From Rhizophagus clarus (Eukaryota > Glomeromycota > Glomeromycetes > Glomerales > Glomeraceae), in contig BLAL01000033.1 in the NCBI GenBank assembly GCA_015698045.1, forward strand, positions 151,225 to 215,224: 64,000 nt of DNA. Direction: 5' to 3'. Positions 1 through 12,119 of this stretch are shown here, one piece after another; the first letter of the stretch is position 1, and every line of letters begins with the position of its first letter. The notes beneath the pieces are model-generated. The model was given only the letters and a program-made list of their open reading frames with translations. It searched no databases and was not told the DNA's origin. The position numbers and the translations under genes are program-made.

Positions 1-324
1 GGGAACTCTTAAATTAATAAATTGTTTTGTCACTATATCATAAATTTTAACGTTTATAAATAAAATTTTATTATATAAAATTATTTTGAATAAAAAATTT
101 TAAGTTAAAAAATATTTTTTTTTCTTAACGCCAAGTTTCTAAAAAAAAAATAATAATATGGTGCATAAATTACATGATATGGGGAGGAAATTTTCCCCCT
201 CTCCCCTTCTCGGTTAAAATTAGCAATACTCTTATTATTATTATTTTTTTTAATTTTTTAAAAAAATGTTTTTAGCATCAAAATTAAATTATGAAAAGAT
301 GATAAATGTTGCACAAATTTGTGA
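1..324. other. AT-rich flank with no recognisable gene
   Basis: This is very AT-rich DNA with homopolymer runs and one short GC-richer patch near 180-215. I see no coding frame, RNA gene or terminal repeat. It is the left flank of the Plavaka-like element, whose first base is at 327. Confidence 0.6.
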
Positions 325-419
325 TTCATCAGGAAATTTTTTCAGAAGATATACATCAATAATTATCACTTTATTGATAAATATCGTATTTATAAATTGA
401 TGGTCAACATAATGTGATA

Positions 420-890
420 ATATTCGATAATTATCTCACAATTATACAACGATATTTAACTTTTTCTAAAATAATCGTACTGATAATTTGCGATATTGAC
501 AATTATCGAAAATAATCTCGACGATGATTTGCGATGTTGGCAATTATCGAAAATAATCGCATTAATAATTTGCGATGTCGATAGTTATCGAAAATAATCG
601 CACTGATAATTTGCGATATTGACAATTATTGAAAATAATCTCAACGATGATTTGTGATATTGACAATTATCGAAAATAATCTCAATGATGATTTGCGATA
701 TTGATAATTATCGAAAATAATCGCACTGATAATTTGCGATGTCGACAGTTATCGAAAATAATCGCACTGATAATTTGCGATATTGACAGTTATCGAAAAT
801 AATCGCACTGATAATTTGCGATATTGACAATTATCGAAAATAATCTTAACGATGATTTGCGATATTGACAATTATCAAAAATAATCAAGT
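420..890. repeat. Subterminal tandem repeats of the Plavaka-like element
   Basis: About nine imperfect copies of a roughly 50-bp unit alternate GATAATTTGCGATATTGAC with AATTATCGAAAATAATC. The same array lies at 37850-38215 in copy 2, next to the corresponding end. Subterminal arrays are typical transposase-binding regions of CACTA-group elements, so that role is inferred. The CG dinucleotides in the unit vary by transition between copies. Confidence 0.75.
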
Positions 891-983
891 TAAATCCATT
901 ATTTATTGTTTCATTAATAAATCATAAAACGCACTCATATACAAATAAATACTAAGAATATTAATCTAATTTTATTTTACACC

Positions 984-3863
984 TTAAAAAATATACGTAT
1001 TAACAAAATATTCATTTTCACAGTTATTTCTTGGTATAATGTGAACTGACATATCAACCGAATCTAAGTAAACACATGTATATTGATCAGTTAGCCATAA
1101 TCTTGGACAGTCGTATATGATCTCTTCTTCTTGTACTTCTTCATACCATCGTAACAAAGCAAGATTTACTGGCTCTTTTAAACCTTTTGCAGAAAATTCC
1201 AATAATAAAAGTGCCTAAATTTAATTCAGTTAATAACATGTCATCATGACAAAAATCTTAATAAAAAATTTTAAGCATATCATACCTTTCCATACCACGC
1301 AGTTTCTTCGGAAGAGACTACTACATCACTGAACCATTCATTACCATAAAAGGTTCCTGCTGTTCGGATAATATCAGTTGATTCAACAGCTACACTAGAA
1401 TATATTTTAAAATGCCCAGATTCATAATCATATTCTAACTCATTTTCTGTCAAAAACTCTTCAAAACCTGCATGAAGGTTATCAAACCCTTCTTTATACA
1501 GATGATGGATATCGGTGTCTTGTTTTATTTTAGAAACTGTTGTTTCAATTTCAGTAAATTTGAACTCCCATAAAAGATTTCGAAATCCACTAGATCTCCT
1601 TATCGTAAGTTTTTTTTGTTTCAAGGCTAAATATTGACGTCGCACCTATCGTATCAAATTTAAATTAATCGATTAAAATAGATTATGACGAAACAGATCA
1701 TATAACATTACCGTAGTTAACATTTGTGGAACATAATTTCTTTTATTTGTCATTCGATATGGAGTTTTAACGCTTTTCTTATGCAAAGTTTCATATGTTT
1801 CTGTTGACATCCCATTCATCGAACCATAAAGTCGAATTGATGGAATTACATGATAACGAAGCATGTAAAGTTTAGGTATTTTACAGCGACTTGGAGAATA
1901 TTCGGCAAATATCATTACAAATTCTTGACAGAATTCAGTTATTAACATCTAGTAATAGTAGTAATAAATTTTTAAAAAACTGAAATTAAATACTAATTAA
2001 AGATTTGGTTTAGAATTAATAATCGATATTTACCTCTAATTCTGTTAACTCGGTATCCGTAAATGACTCTTGACATAACTTCATATACATTACCAAATAT
2101 TTATAAAAAATGTTGCACAGTCTCTTACATGGTATTCCACCTTCTTTATAATCATCGTATAAATTATCTATAACGAAAATAATCATTTTCATTATATTAC
2201 GATAATCATTGGCAGTAAATTTAGATATATTTTCCAATCTGTTTTTTAATATTATTAAGCCTAGACATCGTAGGATTGCGCACAATCTGTGGTCTATATC
2301 TTTTACTGCTCTATTGCTGACCTTTCGGTGTAACAATTTACGAGTAAATTCTATGAGATACTTTGTTACTCCAAGGTCGAGTAAATGCATACGATCTGGA
2401 GCAGTCGCCTCATAAATATTAAAATCGTCAAAATCCCAAAAATAATTAAACTCCTTATGAATCGAAAATTCACTTGCTTGATTCTCACTAATAGCTAGTT
2501 TCATCTTTTCTGGAGTTCGTAAATCAATATGAGATAATGCCATATTATTAAGATCTTTGTTATTTATCAAGCAATAATAACATGGTCGTTTAGAAGTTGA
2601 TGAAAGATATGTTGCGGTAAATGCTTCTGCTTCCACCATATCAGCAAGGATAACCGATAATTTTGGTGTAAATGGATGTATTTTATTTTGAACAACTAAA
2701 TACATGTCATTTTGATTCATTATCGGCGATAATAATATTCAGAGACATCTCTGAAAAACGAGTCTCTGTAATCTTCAGAAAGACTCAGAATTCCTTGTAG
2801 TATTATCTTTTGCTTTCAATTTTGGCAAATAACCAACAAGTACTTTAGCGTTAGGTTTATTTTGCTGCCAATTTGGTATATTTCTGAGTGAAATATATAT
2901 AGGATGTTCAAAAGTTTTGCCCAGATGATCACAAGTTGTGAAATCGGCATAGATTATTATCGATAATAATTTGTTATCGACAGGAATTTTATTTTCTGTG
3001 ATATACCACCAATTACTTTCGAATTGTTCACCATAAGTCTTAATCAATGTATTGTGATTTTTATACTTAAAAACAAATTCTTCATTCATTTCGGATTGAA
3101 GAAACAGAACTTTAATTCCATGAATTATCGGTTGATAATAAAAAGAATAATCTTTATCCTGGAATTTCGTGATAAGGACTTTTTTGAATTTCATATAAGG
3201 AAATTCGTTAACATTAAGAAATCTACGACCTTCCTTAGTATTTATTGGTAATGGGTTTTTTTCGGCCTCTTGTCTGCTTTTATTGATTAACTTAATTATT
3301 CTATCACCGCAAAAATTAGATAATTGATATTCCATAACAATTTTCATGAATTTACGATAAATGTCATTCGGCCATTCAGTGTTAGGTGGATGTGTTTTGT
3401 CTCTTATTGCATCATCTAGTATGGTCCCACAAAAATCTTCAGCATCGATAGATAATGAGTATGTTAAGTCAACTTCATTATCCTCATTATCGTCGTCATC
3501 AAATTCACCACTTTCCTCATCTGACTCATCGTTGTCATCAAATTCCCCACTTTCCTCATCTGACTCTTCAGAAATTTGTAAATTTTCATGAGATTTTACG
3601 GGTTGTTCTAATGTTATTTTTGATTCAGATTTGTCATCTTTCATTGAAAGATCATCATCCCAGAGACCAGATTCTTCATGATATAGCACTTTTGATACTT
3701 CTTTATCATCATCATCCCAGAGATCAGGTTCTTCGTGTGGCATGTTTGATTGAAAGGTTACTTCTTCATCTTCGTCAATATATTGATGCTTGTCTGAAAT
3801 ATGTCGTTTTAATGCATAAGTTGACGAAAAAGTACATGAACAATATAAACATTTATAGGTCAT
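984..3863 (-). pseudogene. Plavaka-like transposase, copy 1 (in-frame stops)
   Basis: The DDE transposase is read right to left. Inferred exons are 2034-3863, 1712-1948, 1286-1645 and 984-1214, about 885 codons in all. It opens with a C2H2 finger (CLYCSC, then HISDKH, residues 4-27) and an acidic linker. The core follows with YADFTTCDHLG and PIYISLRNIPNWQ (first catalytic Asp region). The next block has CYYC and APDRMHLLDLG, then MSTETYETLHKK near the third exon, as in the Plavaka family. Two TGA codons interrupt the first exon, at 2775-2777 and near 2740. Copy 2 shares the first and has CAA at the second. The gene is divergent from the accessory gene at 4899. A shared stop could mean an already dead parent or an exon boundary I have missed. 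Confidence 0.8.
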
Positions 3864-3868
3864 TTTGA

Positions 3869-4898
3869 GTGATTTTAGCGATAGTGAACGGAACCAAATT
3901 TTATGAAAGTGAATTTATTGCCTGAACAAAACCAAAAAACGATATATTTCATTATTTCAGCTTTACTAGTAGTAGACGATGATCAGTTTTATTAGTAAAC
4001 AATACAGATATTTTTAGACTTTTCTTAATTGTATTGTTGATCTATTTAATTTTTGAGTACAACAATTAAATATGCATGATTAATTGTATTGTTTTGTATT
4101 GTTAAATTTTCAAATAATTTATTTAATTTTGAGTAATTGAAAGAGATCGATACCATTTACTACTATGATTGGATATCTTCAGTTAATTAATGTGCATTGT
4201 TACTGTATCCCTCGAATTTATTTACAAATAATTAATATGCATCGTTATCCCTCGAATTTATTTACAATTAACTAATATACATTGTTATCCTTCGAATTTA
4301 TTTAATTTTAGAGTACAATTAACACTAATGTGCATTGTTACCGTATTCCTCGAATTTATTTACAAATAATTAATATGCATCGTTATCCCTCGAATTTATT
4401 TACAATTAACTAATATACATTGTTATCCCTCGAATTCATTTAATTTTGAGTACAATTAACTAATATGCGTCGTTATCCCTTGTTTAATCCATTTAATTTT
4501 GAGTACAATTAACTAATATGCATCGTTATAATATTTTAATTATGCATTACAATTAATAACGCGTCACTATAATAATTTAATTAGTATGCATTATAATTAT
4601 TTACGCGTCACATCGAGTTTTACTGATCTAAATAGTTTATCAAACTTTAGAAAAGTTTATATATAGGATACTTTTCCAACCTTTTTTTAAACTTTTTTTA
4701 TCTCTGATTTTACATTCAAATCTTCTTCAATCCTTTTTCGTCCGCTTCTTCTTCAATCCTTTTTCATCTGCTTCTTCTTCAATCCTTTTTCGTTCACTCC
4801 TTTTTCCACTTTATACTAAATTTTTCTTCGTTCTTCTTTAGTCTAACCATTTATATCTTTCTTTTTTTACTAATTTGTTTCAAACCTTTTTTAAAAAA
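3869..4898. promoter_or_regulatory. Divergent promoter region with tandem repeats
   Basis: This roughly 1 kb spacer separates the transposase (minus) from the accessory gene (plus), so both promoters must lie here. From about 4190 to 4545 it holds degenerate 50-90 bp repeats built on TTAACTAATATGCATCGTTA and TCCCTCGAATTTATTTAC. From 4725 to 4800 there are CTTCTTCAATCCTTTTTC repeats, a pyrimidine-rich leader just upstream of the accessory start. A TATA-like stretch (TATATATAGG) lies near 4660, about 240 bp before the ATG. The same layout is kept in copy 2 (33623-34878), where the repeat number differs. Confidence 0.6.
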
Positions 4899-7027
4899 AT
4901 GCCAAAAAAACGAAAATATTCCACTAGAGCTAACAAAGTTAAACAGTCTCAGGAATCAAATAACGAATATAATAATGAACAAGAAGGCCCAAGAAAAATC
5001 ATAAAGCGGAAAGATACTTCGCAAGCTAAAGAGCCTGCTAAAGAATCAGATACTATTAGTTCACAAGCTAAAGAGACAGCCAAAAAATCAGATACTAGTA
5101 ACCAGGGATCAGATAGTGATCAAGAAGAAATGGAAGTAGTAGCGGAATCTTCGCAAACTACACCACTAGCAGAAGGTAATGATCCATATATATTTATTAT
5201 GATTTGTTAGATATTATGTTAATAAACCTTTCATAATCAATCATTTATTTTTTAGATAACACTCGAAGGATAAAGGAATATATTTCTAAACAACTCAAAA
5301 TATACGGCAGACAATCAAAGCAAAGTAAGTGATAATTTCCAGACTCGAAAATTGTCGACATTTCATTTCAGTTTACATCTATTACACCTAATACAATTTA
5401 CTGGGTTAATACATTAACGTCAGCTGATGATGAACATTCCGAAACGCTTGTACCAGAAACAAATAGAGAAAATATACGGCGCAGTAGGCTGACCACACCA
5501 GCTGTTGAGCATGGAAGAAGCTCGTTAACTACAACTGCAGAAGAAACACCAGAGATCAATGTCCAACCTCCTAAAAGCAGAAAAAGTTGCGAGGACATGC
5601 TTATAAAACAAGGTAGGCAAATACGAGCTCTATATGAATTACATAAAGAGATGCTCAAGAAAGTCGGATGGATCCAGAACCAGATTAAGTTGTAAAATGA
5701 GAAAAAGAAAAAAATTGACCTAAGCGAAAAAGTCTTCAATGTAAGTTTTTAACGAAAACCTGGTGCTATTCTCTCTTATACCATCTGTCACCAAATCACA
5801 ACATAATTGCAATTATTTATTATCACACACTAATATAGGAAGGTTATAACTCGGTGTGCAATAAATCCTTTCTGGACAATATGTGGCCTACCTTTGAAAA
5901 TTTTAAGTTAGAGCTCGAAAATTGGCTAAATCAACATCATCCTGATTATCTTCGTGAAGTAGGCTATAGAGAGTGGACGAACGCATTTTCAGGACGCCAT
6001 CATTCTATGGTGATTATCATTAATAATCGTAATCATAACTGTTGTGTTTATCGCCGTTTTCAGAAATATGTGTAATTCAAGTCACATGATGATCACTTGA
6101 AATTTAGTAAAAAATTTTTCTCGAATATAAAATTTTTATACTTTGCTAAGACAAACCGCGATTTTCTTTTTTCATATGAATATATTGCTTTATATAATAC
6201 CTTAACATAAGTTTTATAACATATGAAAAGTTTTTTTGTCGCGAAACTTGCTAATATTTATAAGAATTTTTGCGAATTTTTAGCATTGAAAGTTTACGAG
6301 TATATTACAAGACAGTAAGTCGCTATAATAATACGCGATTTTTTTTCTTTCTATACAATATATTGCTTTATACAAGACTCTAATATAAGTTTTATAATAT
6401 ATAGTTAGTTATTTTATTGCGAAACTCATATATTTTGTTGAAATTCTTACAATTAGGGTATATTACATTGAAAATTTAAAGCTATTGCAGATTATTTTAG
6501 GGGTTTTATCGTATTTGATTTTATTTATTTATTATTCTTATTACTTTATTAAAATACTTAGCATTATTTCAAAAAAAAATGGTAAAAACTTTAAGTAATG
6601 ATATAAGATGGCGTATCATTTATCATCAACTTGATGGATTTTCTGCAAAAGAGACTGCAAGTAGACTTTATATTGGTGTCTCTACTGTATATAAAATTAG
6701 AAGAATTTATGATCATTGGGGTTGTGTAACTCAGGTCGTCAAGGAAGAAAAAAAACTTTGAGTCTTGCTGACTTAAATGTATTAATTTAATTTTTATTTA
6801 ATTATTATTGTAAATTTATTTATTGATTTAACTTTATTATTACAGATTCTAGATTCACTTGTAAAAGATAAAAAAGATTGGTATCTTGATGAAATGGTTG
6901 ATGAAATGGAAAGGTTAACCGGCAAGCTCATATCTATACCTACTTTATGGAGAGCGCTCAAACATCTTGGAATGACGAGAAAAAAGGTTCTAAAAGATTT
7001 TAATCTATTCTTATTAAATTGTTTTAA

Positions 7028-10000
7028 GTCGTGATCCGTGAAAGATCGGCACAAAATTACTATTAAGTTTTGGGGTAAAAATTTGCCGATCAATTATTAA
7101 ATTATAATAATTGCTAACAATAGCAATAAGATAAAAATTACGAAAACATTTCACTGCTCCGCCAAATCACATGACAAGTTGCGTAAACAATGTAAGAATA
7201 TGGTTTGACAAAAAAAAGTCATTTTACCGACTTGACGAAACCAACTTTTCTTGTAGCAGCTGTAGATTTCGGAGATACATACATATATAATATACTAATT
7301 TCACTCTTTAAAACAGTTTTCATTTTATGAATTTTTAAACTTTTATTGAACATTATTTATATTTCACTCTTTATAAAAACTTGCTACAAGTGTTTATTAT
7401 GAATTTTCGGAGTCCATATTTTCTTCCAAAGAACGCAATGCCATGGCTTCTTTCCATTTGCGAGAAAAAGTTGAAATCCAGTTTGTTATTGTAGATACTT
7501 TAGGTACGTCATTTTCTTCAATTTCACCAAGTTCTACACGCTTCAACAGTTCTTCATACATCTGTTGTGCATTTAATTTTTGACGAGGATTTGCTGTTCC
7601 AGTATGGAACATTGATTCTAAGAGATTCTTTACTTGCAGAGTTATTCTTTTTACTGGCCCACGCTGACGAGTTTTTTCATTTTCCTTTAGAGCCCATCCA
7701 CTGGTAAATATCTGTTGACTATTCAAAAAAAAAATAATTAGTATATCTAATAAATAAAAATGTGAGTGATATTATTTGTACCTTTTAGTTTCCGGTAATC
7801 CATTATTTACAATATTTCCCATGTTAACAAGTGTTTGGTTCTATAAATAATTGGATTGATTTATAATCAAAGAATTTATATAATAAAAATTCTAGAAATG
7901 AATATCACCTACCAATTCACCCTGTATTGGATCGCGTTTGTCTAACAAGCAAATATGTTACTTTTATTAGAAATAAATATAGCAAACAGGTAAACTCACT
8001 TTCTTTATTTAAGATTGGCATGGTCCATTGTTTAATACATTGTGTATGGGGTGTAAAAATAGGATTTGGTTTTTCAATTTTTCGTTTTTTAACAATCTTT
8101 TCTATTTTTTCAGGTGACCATTCTTTCCATTCTCCAATTCCTGGTAGTGCACGTGCGTTAATATAACCAACTTTTTCTTCATCGGTGGGCCAAGTCCATT
8201 CTTGAAGGTTGGATATCCCCGTAATAGTCCCTAATTTTGCTTTATCTAAAGGGAATAATAAATGTGATTTTTTTCAAATTTAACAGCGTGCTAAATAGAG
8301 TTTTATTTTACCGTTATTTCTATTAGGATTCAAGTTAGCAACTCGAACACCTGCTATGTCTTTTACTGCTGATTCAATATCATCTCCACAATCAACATCA
8401 TACCCGAGTTTTATGTATCTTTTTATTGCTTGCGAAACCTTATTATCAATAAATTGACCAATCAGTATTATCTTTGACTTTTAAGGTGATAATATAGTTG
8501 AATGCACCTGCGCATGATGTGAATCAATTGCAGTTTTGGCCTCTCCTGCTTCAAGAAAGATCCACTTGCGAGGTATTATATTATACCACTCTTTCCAATG
8601 TCCAATAATCAACATTAATTCTGAACAGTGGTAATGCATTCCATTATCAGACATTATTGTTATCCATTTAGGCTTTGGATTCATTGTTTCAATTACAGTG
8701 TGGAGAGAAGATGCGGTAAACCATGCATCTTGGTGTGTATCATTGGACCAATGATCAAATATTTGAATATCAAGTTGATTTTGTTCCATATTTTTGGTAT
8801 ATACAAGTACAGAATGAAAACTCCAACCACGTTTTCCAAAGAATTCTGTTTTAGTTTCTCGTGAACTTTGAGGTAGTATTCTCATTTTGTAATCTACAAT
8901 CATTACAGCACCTTCACCATCTAATTCCTCTAAATTTGTTCGTACATGAATATTCAAGTATGTTTTTCGAGCATGATGTGCCATCCATGCTATAAGTTTT
9001 TGCTGATATTCATCAAGAACTTCAAAATATTCTTCACTTGTTACTGCTTTTAATTCTTGAAAAAAACTGAAAAGACTTTCACATTTTGAACAGGTAACTG
9101 GATGATTAAGATTACAATCTCCAAAAGCATGCCGTATACAGTGACTAATATAGGAATTATGAACTGCAGTACCAGTTGCAGTAACTTCCAGTTCTTTTGG
9201 ATATTCTCGACGTATGTATCGTCGCAATTCTTGTGATTTTGTTAATAAATGTTTCTAATAAAATCAAATTCACATTAGATTTTATATTCTACACTTGCTA
9301 ATATTAATAAACTTTATTTTTTACCTTTAGAGACTCATCTGTGACATGGGCGGAAATTATTACCCCAATATCTCCAAAAACTATATAACCACAGTCATTA
9401 CAAGTGGAACATAAGCCACCTAAATTTTCTCGATACACATATTGACCACCTTTAAGACATGTCATAAAAGATGTACGATGCATACCATTAGGATACTCTT
9501 CTGTAAATCTTTCCCATAATGCTTTTTTAGTATCTTGTAAGTATTTGATTGGTTTTCCTGTTTTGGCATCAGTTTTATATGAACTCATATTGACAAATTC
9601 TTTATCATTTAAAAATGTGTCAATTTGTTCAAGCATTTCAGGTGTAAATCTTTGTCGGCGAATTATTGGTTTTACAAGTGGAGGAGCTTCATAACCATTA
9701 ATACGTGCATATTTGCGAGACTCCGCAATAGTATGTGAACCAACCTGTATTTGATTATTGTATAAGATTTGCCAATTATTATATCAGTAATATTTTTTGC
9801 AAAATTTTCATTGTTTTTTTTTGTATTTAGTTTATTTACATAAAGTTTATTTACATAATTTTTAAAAATTATAAAGATTTCATAAAAAAAGCAAATATTA
9901 CATTCAAATTTTGTTTTAATTCATCGTAGGTGAATTCATTGGAAATTATAGAAAGTATGCGTCATTTTCCATTAGGAGTTTTTTTATTGTTGGCAAGTGC

Positions 10001-11333
10001 ACGTTCAAAACACATCCAAAATGTGTGTGTTGTATTTGATATACTTTTTGGAGTACTAGTAAGGAAACCACTTCGATATAAAGTAGCAAATGCTACTTTA
10101 TCTGCTTCTCCATTTGGTGATTTTGTCCATAATTGACGCTAATGTAATAATATTCCATTTTAATATTTGAATATCAGATATAGGAGACAATAAAAAAAAA
10201 TATCATATTTACTAACCTGCGATTCTTCATGTGTCCAAGGAGTTATATTTGTTGCACTAACTGCTTTTAGCATAGTTTGCCATGCACTTAATTCACGTTC
10301 GCTAAATTCATATCCTTTTGGGTATATAGCATGCAAGGCAGGTTCAAATTCAATTATTGGATTTTTAGATTCAGCCCAGTTTGTAAAAAAATATTTCCAA
10401 TTGGCATTTGCCAGAGTTCTTCTTTTTACGTAATAATCAAATAACTGTTCTAGAATATATTCATTATTCCAGTCATTAAGAGTACATTTGGGTATTTGAT
10501 ACTGTTGAATTAGATTTTTTGTAATCGGATTATCAAGACCAAAAAGTTTTGCGCCAGTAAATTTTTTTAGTTGTCCTGTTTTTTTCCACACCTCATCTGG
10601 TGTTGCACCTATAAATTGTTTTATTAATGTGGATTCACGGTAAATTTCAACAATACATTTTTTTTCTTCAATTCGTGATACATAAATTGATTGCTTTCTT
10701 TCATACGAATGAAGAAGGGATGATTGAAAACCTGAACCCGCATAACCCCATTTTTTACGTGAAGATGTCCCAATACCATAAATAAAAACTCTACAATTTT
10801 CTACATTTATACTAACGGGAATATATTGAATATTTTTTTTTAAAGTTTCAAGAATATTTTTATCATTCCAACCCATTACTTGATATCCTGAGTAGCGTGT
10901 TGAAGTATTGAAACAATCTTTATAAACTGTAGAAATAGCCTTTGTAGGACTTGACTCTGTAACAACATGTAAACCGCTTTGACAACAATATATTGGCATT
11001 AATTTGTTACTGCCAGAACCAGTTTGTATTGTTAAAACAAAATCTACTTCATTAAGTAGAACTTTAGTCTGTTGCCCCAGTCTAATCGGAAATAAAGTTT
11101 TGTTTTCATTTGAAATTATCCACCAATAAAAAGAATAAGGTCCATAGTGAAGTTCAGGTACTATAGAACCTGGATTTATTAAAGTAACACGTAAATTTTG
11201 AGTCATTTTGACAGCTGTTAAAGGTTGTCAACGAGAGATTTGAGTTTATTATAGCTGGTTGTTATGTATCTTATCCCCAAATTTACTATACACGACTCAT
11301 ATGATCTGATGTCGATCATTCGCGGATCACGAC
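7028..11333. mobile_element. TTAA-inserting DNA transposon nested in an intron of the Tc1 transposase
   Basis: Imperfect inverted ends start GTCGTGATCCGTGAAAGATC on the left (7028), and the right end (to 11333) is the complement with a few mismatches. TTAA flanks both ends (7024-7027 and 11334-11337). TTAA duplication is known for piggyBac, Kolobok and Sola3 superfamilies; I cannot place this element in any of them from its transposase. Its single large gene runs on the minus strand, opposite to the interrupted Tc1 transposase. It is the innermost layer of a three-level nest. Confidence 0.85.
7397..11206 (-). pseudogene. DDE-type transposase of the TTAA element, multi-exon, with stops
   Basis: Inferred first exons are 10217-11206, 9902-10138, 9325-9744 and 8481-9254, continuing through about 8000-8470 to a last exon ending at 7397. 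The N-terminal part has a block around residues 180-240 (FIGATPDEVW, GAKLFGLDNPI) that resembles an FYRC (FY-rich C-terminal) module; this is tentative. A CSKCESLF metal-binding-like motif follows. Candidate catalytic acidic residues are in MIVDYKM, ITIMSDNGMHYH and LEAGEAKTAIDSHHA. In-frame stops occur at 9962-9964 and at the end of the 8481 block, with good coding sequence beyond both (GVRVANLNPNRN, LQEWTWPTDEEK), so the copy is dead. The superfamily is unassigned. Confidence 0.72.
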
Positions 11334-12119
11334 TTAAATAAATAAATAATCAAATATTTTATTTTCCAGTTGCAAAAAGCTGCAAAAGAGAGGAGTGAGC
11401 TCTTACGCAGTGTTTTTATGTATAAAATAGGAAGTGAATTCAAGCCAGAACAACTTGTTTTTATTGATGAAACGTCAAAAGATGAAAGAAGTTTATCCAG
11501 GGCTTATGGATATAGTATAAAAAATGTAAGGGTTGAAAAAAGTATTGTTTTTGTGAGAGGTAAACGGTATACTATTTTACCGGCATTGACATTAGATGGA
11601 TTCATAGCCGCCGATATCATAGAAGGAAGTTGTAATAAAGAAAGATTTCAGACATTTATTCTTACACAAGTGGTATGTTATTTATATATTTATTTTATTT
11701 ATTTAAGATAATATATATTTATATTTAATTTTTTAGTTGCCTTAAATGAACGAATATCCAAATAAAAATAGCGTAATCGTGATGGATAATGCAAAAATCC
11801 ATCATGATGAAAAATTAGTAGAATCAATTGAACAAATGGGATGTAAAGTACTTTATTTGCCACCGTACTCTCCAGATTATAATCCCATTGAAACAGCTTT
11901 TTCTGGAATTAAATCATGGCTAAAAAGAAATAGCATATTTGTAGAAAGTTGCACTGATCCCAAATATCCACTTTTTTTAGCATTGTCTTACGTAACACCT
12001 AGTATGGCAAAAGGTTATTTTAGCGAATCAATTTATTCATATTAAATAATTTGATTTAATTACAGATTAATAAACTGCTAAAAAACTTTATTAATTGACC
12101 AAAAAAAATACAAAAAATG

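Larger units (their letters stand above)
6579..12045 (+). pseudogene. Tc1/mariner transposase (DD34E), frameshifted and with a stop
   Basis: Inferred exons are 6579-6778, 6846-6986, 11370-11672 and 11737-12045. The N-terminus is a helix-turn-helix (FSAKETASRLYIGVSTVYKI), followed after a one-base frameshift near 6730 by a GRQGRKKTLS linker. The catalytic core shows D in VFIDETS, D in VIMDNAKIHH, and E in DYNPIE, with 34 residues between the last two, the Tc1 DD34E spacing. A TAA at 11743-11745 interrupts exon 4 just before the second Asp block. The intron between 6987 and 11369 contains the 4.3 kb TTAA element; without it the intron would be about 70 bp. The frameshift and stop make this copy inactive as written. 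Confidence 0.88.

Noticed and set aside
420..890. Possible replication origin or CRISPR-like array
   Set aside because: The array is transposon-subterminal, being repeated at the matching end of copy 2.
984..3863. TGA recoded as an amino acid in this genome
   Set aside because: Between copies the TGA codons correspond to CGA, and TAA to CAA. Intact genes such as the hAT transposase and the 384-residue gene use no internal TGA, so decay is simpler.
5398..5739. 113-residue minus-strand frame
   Set aside because: Antisense to exon 3 of the Plavaka accessory gene, whose phases and splice sites are confirmed by copy 2.
9930..10136. Small plus-strand frame
   Set aside because: Antisense of the second exon of the TTAA-element transposase, which reads RQLWTKSPNGEADK on the minus strand.
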